NCBI GenBank assembly: GCA_030036915.1 | Contig: JASHSC010000104.1 | Span: forward strand, 1-11,519 | Direction of reading: 5' to 3' | Length of the DNA stretch: 11,519 nt | Origin: Terriglobia bacterium | GTDB lineage: Bacteria > Acidobacteriota > Terriglobia > UBA7540 | Part shown: in pieces, positions 6,420 to 11,519 of the stretch | Position numbering within the stretch: the stretch's first letter is position 1 | How the letters are laid out: every line of letters begins with the position of its first letter | Notes under the pieces: generated by a model | Database searches by the model: none | The model's input: only the letters and a program-made list of their open reading frames with translations | Told to the model about the DNA's origin: nothing | Program-made: the position numbers and the translations under genes

Positions 6420-7538
6420 ATGCCTCGTCAATTTTCAAACCGGAACGAAGCGCTTTGGAAGCCGTCCTGTTCCCGGCGAAATTTCCTCTTGCGCGGCACG
6501 CTCGCTCTAGCGGCGGGAGGAACCATTGCTGCCTCGGGGAATTTATTGCGCGCCGCTGAATTTGGGCCGGCGTTTTCAGGCGTCAGCAGCGCCTCTGCGC
6601 GTGCGGACGCAGCCAACAAGTTCTCCGGTATCTTTGCCATCCTGTCCACACCGTTCGATCCGGCCGATGAAATCGTTTGGGACGACCTCCAGCGCGAGGT
6701 GAATTTCTGCGTTCGCGCTGGCGTGCAGGGAATGGTGTGGCCGCAGCTTTTCGCGGAGTTCAACCACCTCTCCGAGGGCGAACGCCGCCGGGGAGCGGAG
6801 GTCATTCTGCGAACCACGGCGGGCCGCGCGCCGGTGGTGATCGGCGTGCAGGCTCCGGAAAGGGGTTTGGCGATCGATTTCGCCCGGCACGCGCAAAGCC
6901 ACGGCGCAAGGGCCGTGATTTCCCTGCCGCCGTACACCGGAGCGCAAACTCTGGAGGCTTCGCGAGACTATTATCAGGCACTGGCGCAGGCCGTTCCCCT
7001 TCCCGTCTTCATTCAGAACAGCGGTCCGCCCTGGGGAACGGCGCTTCCCGTGGATTTTGTCATCGGGCTGGCGCGTGAAAATCCCCAATTCGGATACGTC
7101 AAGGAAGAAGTCGCGCCGGTGGCACACCGCATCGGAGAATACACGCGCTCGGGCGTGATGAAGGGCATCTTCTCGGGCAATGGCGGGAGGAATTTTCTGG
7201 ATGAGTTTGCGCACGGAGCAAACGGCACCATGCCTGCGTGCGAATTCATCGAAGCCGATGTGAAAATCTGCTCCCTGGCAATACAAAATAGGATGGAAGA
7301 GGCGCGGGGGATTTTTGCCAAGCTGCTGCCCATGATCAACCTGGAAGGGATTTATGGCGTGGCGTTCGCCAAGGAAGTCCTGGTGCGCCGTGGAATCTTC
7401 ACCTCGGCCAAGGTCCGCGGCGTGGCGGGCGAAGCGCTGGACGCGAAAGATCGGGAAGAACTGGAAGCGTGGTGGAAGGAACTCGCTCCAGAGCTGTTGA
7501 GCCCGCCGCTGAGTTGGAATTCGCCATCCGGAGGGTAG
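6420..7538 (+). CDS. Tat-exported dihydrodipicolinate synthase/NAL-family protein with altered carboxylate motif
   Basis: From ATG 6420 the protein has 372 residues. Residues 18-46 form a Tat leader (CSRRNFLLRG, hydrophobic TLALAAGGTIAA, then RAAE). A (beta/alpha)8 DHDPS/N-acetylneuraminate-lyase domain follows from about 67 (KFSGIFAILSTPFD) to about 350. Schiff-base lysine K228 is in FGYVKEE, and PPY at 170-172 fits the position of the conserved PYY tyrosine region. The GTTGE motif that binds the keto-acid carboxylate is replaced by QLFAE (about 109-113 in VWPQLFAEFNHLSEGER). A standard DHDPS or neuraminate lyase is therefore unlikely; a class I aldolase or dehydratase on another substrate remains possible. 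The deacetylase gene follows by 27 bp and the PLP-enzyme gene is divergent upstream. Family is certain, reaction unknown. Confidence 0.85.
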   Translation: MPRQFSNRNEALWKPSCSRRNFLLRGTLALAAGGTIAASGNLLRAAEFGPAFSGVSSASARADAANKFSGIFAILSTPFDPADEIVWDDLQREVNFCVRAGVQGMVWPQLFAEFNHLSEGERRRGAEVILRTTAGRAPVVIGVQAPERGLAIDFARHAQSHGARAVISLPPYTGAQTLEASRDYYQALAQAVPLPVFIQNSGPPWGTALPVDFVIGLARENPQFGYVKEEVAPVAHRIGEYTRSGVMKGIFSGNGGRNFLDEFAHGANGTMPACEFIEADVKICSLAIQNRMEEARGIFAKLLPMINLEGIYGVAFAKEVLVRRGIFTSAKVRGVAGEALDAKDREELEAWWKELAPELLSPPLSWNSPSGG

Positions 7539-7554
7539 ATTCTCAGAATACAGC

Positions 7555-7561
7555 AAGGGGG
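7555..7561 (+). promoter_or_regulatory. Ribosome binding site of the deacetylase gene
   Basis: AAGGGGG lies 4 bp before ATG 7566, inside the 27-bp gap after the DHDPS-like stop. Translation thus starts just ahead of the QRRKF leader, and a separate promoter is not needed. Confidence 0.65.
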
Positions 7562-7565
7562 AAAC

Positions 7566-8567
7566 ATGCAACGCCGGAAATTTGTGAGTGGAGTATTTGC
7601 GGGAGGCGCCGCGTGGGGATTTCCGCGGCAGGGCTGGGCGCGACAGGAGCCTTCTGCGCGCGATGCCCCGCCAATGCAAGCCGGCGAAGTGGTAATTGAG
7701 CGCCCCGCCACCGGGCAGCCCCACTCCGGCAAAGTTCTGGCGGCAATTCAGCCCCATGCCGATGACATTCCCTTCTTTGCGGCGGGGACCGTGGCCAAGC
7801 TCATCAGCGAAGGCTATTCGGGATGTCTGATTCGCATGACCAATGACGATAAAACCGGCGGCGGCACGGTGGCGGAGGGAGAACTGAGCAACGAGAAGGA
7901 CAATGCCGCGGTCGCAAAGGCGCTTGGTCTCGGCAAAGTTTTTAACCTGCAATACACCAATCACGAAATGGACGGCGATTCGCGATTGGAAATCCGCGAG
8001 CGGCTCATCCTCATCTTCCGGCTGATGAAAGTGGACACGGTGGTCTCTTACGACCCCTGGGGCGCGTACGAGGAAAATCCCGACCACTACGTCACGGCGC
8101 AAATGGTGGAGGCGGCGTGCTGGATCGCGGGTATGGAGAAGGATTACCCGGAGCAACTTGATGCTGGCTTGCGGCCGCACGCAGTGAAGGAGAAATATTA
8201 TTTCGCCCGAGGGCCGCAACGCGTGAATCGCGTGGTAGATATTGCGCCGTGGATCGACCGGAAGGTGGAAGCCAACCTCGCCAACAAAGCGCAGGGAGCT
8301 GCGGGCGACCATGGCGCGCGACTTCGTGAACGGCTAGCCGAGCAAAAACTTCGACTGCCAATCCTCGGGGACAATGATGATTCCGCCAATCGCGCCTACA
8401 TCAAAAACATCGTTCTGGACATCGACTCGGAGTATCAGCGAGGCGTGCCGTCAGACCGCGCGGTAGGCCGCAAATACGGGCTGGAATGGGCGGAGGCGTT
8501 CCACTACATCGGCCCGGCGGAGTCTGTGCTTGAACAGTATATCCGGCAGAACGCGGTGGCGCTCTAA
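7566..8567 (+). CDS. Exported PIG-L/LmbE-family N-deacetylase
   Basis: The 333-aa product is a PIG-L/LmbE-family zinc hydrolase. This family removes N-acetyl groups from GlcNAc-type or related substrates. Residues 1-26 are a short leader with a twin-arginine pattern (QRRKFVSGVFAGGAAWG), so Tat export is likely. The metal motif is PHADD instead of the usual AHPDD: H64, catalytic base D66 and ligand D67. The distal ligand is H174 in NPDHYVTAQM. Conserved NEKDNAAVAKALGL lies at 109-122. The domain is longer than the mycothiol or GPI deacetylases and carries a helical C-terminal part. It shares an operon with the DHDPS-like gene and points convergently at the membrane-protein gene 23 bp away; no terminator hairpin is seen there. 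The substrate is unproven. Confidence 0.87.
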   Translation: MQRRKFVSGVFAGGAAWGFPRQGWARQEPSARDAPPMQAGEVVIERPATGQPHSGKVLAAIQPHADDIPFFAAGTVAKLISEGYSGCLIRMTNDDKTGGGTVAEGELSNEKDNAAVAKALGLGKVFNLQYTNHEMDGDSRLEIRERLILIFRLMKVDTVVSYDPWGAYEENPDHYVTAQMVEAACWIAGMEKDYPEQLDAGLRPHAVKEKYYFARGPQRVNRVVDIAPWIDRKVEANLANKAQGAAGDHGARLRERLAEQKLRLPILGDNDDSANRAYIKNIVLDIDSEYQRGVPSDRAVGRKYGLEWAEAFHYIGPAESVLEQYIRQNAVAL

Positions 8568-8590
8568 ATGGTGTCTCCTCATCGGCGACT

Positions 8591-9499
8591 TTACTTATCG
8601 ATTGTGATGTGTGGTATAAGCGAAAGTAGCGCCGGGCGATTAGACGCGTTCGACAGGATCATGCGGGCGGTCTCCTCAGTCTCTTCGCGATATTTCCTAG
8701 TCTGTGCCGGGGGTTCTTGCGCCCATCCCGCCTCAAACTGGTCGCGCATCCACTGCACGTCCACGCTAATTTTCTGGGGGTCACCCGCATCTCGAGTCAG
8801 CCGCTCGCGCATCTCCTTCATCATCGTCGCCTCAATAGTATTCGCCGAACTATTCGCTGCGGGCGGCGGTTGATCATCGGGCGGCGCAGGGCTGGCGCTT
8901 CCGGCAGCCGGGGAAGCTTCCGTCGGAATGGATCCCGGGAGAATGAACAAACCTCCCGGCGGAGGAATGGGATTAGAGGCAGGAACACTGGGAGCGCTGT
9001 TTTGCGGTTTGCCGCCAGATGCGATTTGCCGGCTTAACGATGCTGGTTCCTTCAGCAGGATTCCCACGCCCAGGAGTAGAGGCGTCGAGACTAGAAACAC
9101 GATCAGGTAGGTGGTGACCGCGAAGAATCTTCCCTGCCCGCGCAGGACCTTCGACCGGTGCAGGGCCAGCAGGATGCAGACCTCGCAAACCAGCAGGACA
9201 GGCGTCCATCGCATCACGCCAACGGCTGCTCCGGCAGTCCCCAGCGCCGCCAGCAATAACGGGTGCTCAACGAAATGCCACAACCGATGCCCCGCTTGCC
9301 GCGGGGGCGCTGGAGAAGCCGTCAGATCCGCGCCTGGCTCGCGTATTTCGGGCCCACGCATTTCTGGTCTTGCCGCGCGCCGCTTTCGCGCTTTGTCTGC
9401 CCGTCGCGACATAGCGAGATTGTTGCGCGGGCTGTGGGTTTCTTCAAGAATATTCTCGCTGAAAGCGGGCGCGAGCCGCTTCTCATGGATCTCCGCCAC
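8591..9499 (-). CDS. Hypothetical membrane protein with three TM helices and proline-rich linker
   Basis: I do not recognise a named family. The frame gives 302 residues from GTG 9499; ATG 9412 (MSRRADKARKRR, 273 residues) is a plausible alternative, and neither has a clear Shine-Dalgarno. An in-frame TAG seven codons upstream excludes a longer start. The N-terminus is very basic. Hydrophobic segments lie at about 80-96, 98-114 and 124-149. Residues 160-216 are a Pro/Ala/Ser-rich flexible linker (NPIPPPGG, PAPPDDQPPP). A charged, helix-prone domain follows at 220-290 (ATMMKEMRERL, KYREETEETARMIL). The design suggests an inner-membrane anchor that holds a small helical domain away from the membrane. 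The function is unknown and no link to the neighbouring catabolic genes can be shown. Confidence 0.7.
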   Translation of the reverse strand: MAEIHEKRLAPAFSENILEETHSPRNNLAMSRRADKARKRRAARPEMRGPEIREPGADLTASPAPPRQAGHRLWHFVEHPLLLAALGTAGAAVGVMRWTPVLLVCEVCILLALHRSKVLRGQGRFFAVTTYLIVFLVSTPLLLGVGILLKEPASLSRQIASGGKPQNSAPSVPASNPIPPPGGLFILPGSIPTEASPAAGSASPAPPDDQPPPAANSSANTIEATMMKEMRERLTRDAGDPQKISVDVQWMRDQFEAGWAQEPPAQTRKYREETEETARMILSNASNRPALLSLIPHITIDK

Positions 9500-9564
9500 C
9501 TGCAGCAGCCGGGCTTTCTAACCTTAATTTTTTCGGCGATTCCTGACGCAAGCAAAAATGCCGC

Positions 9565-9593
9565 TACGACTATTGGGTATCTAATACGACTAT
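9565..9593. repeat. 9-bp direct repeat, 20-bp period, upstream of the membrane-protein gene
   Basis: TACGACTAT occurs at 9565-9573 and again at 9585-9593. Starts are exactly 20 bp apart, about two helical turns, so both copies face the same side of the DNA. They lie in the 202-bp AT-rich gap 66-94 bp before the GTG start. A regulator binding site is possible; chance is not excluded. Confidence 0.35.
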
Positions 9594-9668
9594 CCTCTGA
9601 TCGGAAGATCCGTAGGAATCGCTATTTGTTAATCCTTATGTTATCACTTTTGAGGAATGCGACGCCCC

Positions 9669-9674
9669 ATTATA
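9669..9674 (-). promoter_or_regulatory. Candidate -10 box upstream of the membrane-protein gene
   Basis: A perfect TATAAT on the minus strand lies just downstream of the symporter stop, about 170 bp before the membrane-protein start. No convincing -35 hexamer is found 16-18 bp upstream, so an activator would be needed if it is used. No transcript-end hairpin separates the symporter from this gene, so read-through is also possible. Confidence 0.35.
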
Positions 9675-9701
9675 GGAAAACGAGGGACAAACGGTTAGCG
9701 A

Positions 9702-11438
9702 TTAATCCTGAAGCGACCGGAAGACTCCCTTTTCGTACCAGCGGCGGATGAAAATCCCGAAGGTTACTGATGCCACCGCGAGCCACACGAGGCTGGCCAG
9801 CCAGTGGCGCGCGAAGAGGCTTGCCGTGAGGGCCACGCTTCCGGTGCAAAACGTCACGCCCAGCGCGCATTCCCAAACATCGCTCAAAAGTTCGCGGCGC
9901 ACCTGGTGGCGCTCCTCGACCCCCAGCGACTTCGTCACCTTACCCCAAAATCCCGGCGGCCGGCAGGCCCGATAAAACTTTTCCAGGGTTTCCTGTTTCT
10001 CCGGAGGCGTAAGCAGGGTGACGGTGACAATGGTGATCCAGCCGGAAACAAAAAGCAGCAGAAAGCCCTGCCAAAAAGGCCGGTGCGCGAACCCCAGCGG
10101 AAACCAGATCAGGTAACTCAAGGGCAGGCCGCCGGCGAGCGCGGCAATTTCCCCCCAGATATTCAATCGCCACCAGAAAAACCGCAGCCAGGCGAGCGGC
10201 AGAATGAAGGCGATCATGACGTTGTTGATGAACAGGAACCACGCCATCATGCCGTTCACCATCAGGCCGCCGATGAGCAAGGCCAGCACCAGCAGAATGA
10301 CCGTCGCCGCGCGGCCCGCCCAAACGTAATGCTGCTCACTGGCGTCCTTTTTGATCAGTCGCTTGTAGAGGTCATTGATCAGATACGACGCTCCCCAATT
10401 CATTTCGGTGCTGACGGCGGATTGATAAGCGGCAAATTCCCCGGCCACCAGGATTCCGGTGAGCCCGGCGAAGCCGAAGCGGCGAACCAGCTCGCCCCAG
10501 ATGCGCTCACCCTCGATCGCGCCGCGCGGGATGACGCTGGCCGCGATGATGCCCAGAAAGAAAAAGGGAATGACGCGCACGACGAGCGAGAGAAAAGCGT
10601 TGAAGAGTTGCCCTACCTGGGCGTGAAACTCATTTTTCGCGGCCATGAACTTCTGGGCCGTGAAACCCTCGCCGCCGGCGGGCGAAGCGGCAAAAAAAAG
10701 TCCTTGCAGAACCAACGCCAGCAGCGTGAGGCTGGTAAAATCACCTCCCGGTGGCGTAGCTTTAAAAAATGATGCCCCGTAGTTGTGCTCAACATTGGCG
10801 TAAATGCGCCCCAAGCCTCCCAGCCGGTGGATGATGACGGGAATGAATACCGCATTCGAAATCACGAAGAGGACAAACTGGAAAACTTCCGAGTAAACGG
10901 CGCCCAGCAAGCCACCGAGCGCGGTGTAGGCGAGGGTCAAAGTGGCGGCAAAAAGAATGATGGAGCTGCCGCGCCACCCGAGAATCGGCCCCAGGGATTT
11001 CGTCAGCCAGCCGGTGACGTAGGCCATGAGCACCACGGCCCAGCCAAAGCTGAAATAAATCGCCGACACGGAGCGGAAAACGCCCGCCGCGCGGCCGCCG
11101 TAGCGCACCTCAACAAACTCGGCGGTGGAAACAATCTTCAAGCGCCGCCAGAACTTCGACCAGATGACGGCGACCAGGGGCATCCAGATGGCCCAGGGAA
11201 TCCACCACCACCAATTTCCCAGCAGCCCGCCGGAAAAAACCAGCATGGTGAAGGCCGAGGCGGAGCCCGCGGAGGTGAAGGTGGCCACGGTTGAAAATCC
11301 GATGGCCCACCAGGGAAGCGAACGGCCTCCCACAAAGTAGCCTTCCACGCCGCGGCTTGCCCGCCGCGTGAAGTACACTCCAATGCTGAGTGCGAGGAGA
11401 GAATAGATGAGCATCACGGCCCAATCGAGCGGCTTCAT
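9702..11438 (-). CDS. Sodium:solute symporter (SSS family)
   Basis: The 578-aa polytopic inner-membrane protein uses the Na+ gradient to import a small solute. The first helix spans about 5-23. The second, around 45-70 (STVATFTSAGSASAFTMLVF), corresponds to the unwound Na+/substrate helix of the LeuT fold. It is followed by GNWWWWIPWAIW, an aromatic motif I associate with SSS members of Acidobacteriota, Planctomycetota and relatives. Core helices continue to about 420. The AVSTEMNWGASYLINDLYKR segment (341-360) matches the conserved region after the helix carrying the second Na+-site hydroxyls; S343 and T344 are candidates. C-terminal helices lie near 430-475 and 525-565, with a PPGFWGKV loop at 494-501. 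Length is normal. AAGGAG lies upstream but 12 bp from the ATG, which is long. The substrate cannot be read from sequence; a sugar or sugar-acid product of the neighbouring enzymes is an inference. Confidence 0.9.
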   Translation of the reverse strand: MKPLDWAVMLIYSLLALSIGVYFTRRASRGVEGYFVGGRSLPWWAIGFSTVATFTSAGSASAFTMLVFSGGLLGNWWWWIPWAIWMPLVAVIWSKFWRRLKIVSTAEFVEVRYGGRAAGVFRSVSAIYFSFGWAVVLMAYVTGWLTKSLGPILGWRGSSIILFAATLTLAYTALGGLLGAVYSEVFQFVLFVISNAVFIPVIIHRLGGLGRIYANVEHNYGASFFKATPPGGDFTSLTLLALVLQGLFFAASPAGGEGFTAQKFMAAKNEFHAQVGQLFNAFLSLVVRVIPFFFLGIIAASVIPRGAIEGERIWGELVRRFGFAGLTGILVAGEFAAYQSAVSTEMNWGASYLINDLYKRLIKKDASEQHYVWAGRAATVILLVLALLIGGLMVNGMMAWFLFINNVMIAFILPLAWLRFFWWRLNIWGEIAALAGGLPLSYLIWFPLGFAHRPFWQGFLLLFVSGWITIVTVTLLTPPEKQETLEKFYRACRPPGFWGKVTKSLGVEERHQVRRELLSDVWECALGVTFCTGSVALTASLFARHWLASLVWLAVASVTFGIFIRRWYEKGVFRSLQD

Positions 11439-11470
11439 GATTCAGCTATTCTCCTTCGCGCAAGGACTTA

Positions 11471-11493
11471 CTTGACTCACCAGGGGCGTCAAG
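11471..11493. repeat. 6-bp inverted repeat upstream of the symporter
   Basis: CTTGAC (11471-11476) and GTCAAG (11488-11493) are exact complements, 11 bp apart, centred about 45 bp before the symporter start. The right arm contains a TTGACG -35-like hexamer on the minus strand, but no good -10 follows. It could be an operator; 6-bp arms may also arise by chance. Confidence 0.3.
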
Positions 11494-11519
11494 CGTTTGG
11501 AGTGCGGTAGCTTGCTACC
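11494..11519. repeat. Palindromic element, possibly an interspersed repeat, cut by the right edge
   Basis: The last bases read TTTGGAGTGC followed by the perfect hairpin GGTAGC-TT-GCTACC (11506-11519). From memory, short elements with a TTTGGAGTGCGGC/TGGC/T-type stem occur repeatedly between genes in Verrucomicrobiota, Acidobacteriota and relatives. Only one incomplete copy is visible, so repeat status is not shown here. Confidence 0.35.

Noticed and set aside
6420..7538. Calling the protein dapA or KDG aldolase
   Set aside because: The GTTGE motif is replaced by QLFAE and the protein carries an export leader, so a specific gene name would mislead.
6576..8312. Minus-strand open frame of 578 codons across the DHDPS-like and deacetylase genes
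   Set aside because: It is antisense to two genes with recognisable motifs, spans their intergenic gap, and its translation is rich in Arg/His/Pro as expected of a shadow frame.
9583..9593. TAATACGACT, the first ten bases of the T7 phage promoter
   Set aside because: The match stops after TAATACGACT; the following CACTATAG core is absent, and the bases belong to the local direct repeat. No phage RNA polymerase or vector sequence is present.
9804..10772. Plus-strand open frame of 322 codons
   Set aside because: It is antisense to the symporter. The Gln/Arg/Asp-rich product is the usual reverse reading of hydrophobic membrane codons.
1..11519. CRISPR array, insertion sequence, tRNA or rRNA genes
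   Set aside because: No regularly spaced repeats, transposase-like protein, terminal repeats or tRNA-like structure were seen by eye on either strand.

Overview
The window reads as a GC-rich chromosomal segment of a soil- or sediment-type bacterium, most likely an Acidobacteriota member. This is inferred from the gene content: a long disulfide-rich sedolisin (S53) protease, a secreted beta-propeller protein with an N-terminal block of a style I associate with acidobacterial proteins, several Tat-exported enzymes and a Na+/solute symporter with a GNW-aromatic motif. No 16S rRNA, tRNA or other direct taxonomic marker is present. Every recognised function is extracytoplasmic or at the membrane.

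Layout. Positions 1-2183 (minus) hold a secreted beta-propeller protein whose 3' end lies beyond the left edge. It follows the S53 sedolisin (2204-4735, minus) by 20 bp, so the two probably form one operon. A sigma70-like promoter (TTGACG, 16 bp, TATAAT) sits about 110 bp upstream of the protease, with its -35 box inside a short palindrome. Upstream of that is a Tat-signal-bearing PLP enzyme of the SelA/D-glucosaminate-6-phosphate ammonia-lyase type (4885-6156, minus). Divergent from it are a Tat-signal-bearing DHDPS/NAL-family protein (6420-7538, plus) and a PIG-L-type deacetylase with a twin-arginine leader (7566-8567, plus). The 263-bp divergent gap holds a perfect 9-bp inverted repeat. Convergent to this block is an unrecognised three-helix membrane protein with a proline-rich linker (8591-9499, minus). 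Last is a sodium:solute symporter (9702-11438, minus), with a palindromic repeat cut by the right edge.

How the genes may work together (inference). A deacetylase, a PLP ammonia-lyase-like enzyme and a DHDPS-fold enzyme are the kinds of activity expected in breakdown of an N-acetylated amino sugar or amino-sugar acid. Here all three appear to be exported folded through Tat, which would place the chemistry in the periplasm. The symporter could import the product. Against a simple reading, the DHDPS-like protein keeps its Schiff-base lysine but has lost the GTTGE motif, so its reaction is open.

The second notable theme is domain insertion. The sedolisin carries an extra segment of GSGY-type Gly/Thr repeats between the two halves of its C-terminal Ca2+ site. 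The neighbouring propeller protein carries a phage-tail/adhesin-like Ig-type domain between strands of one blade.
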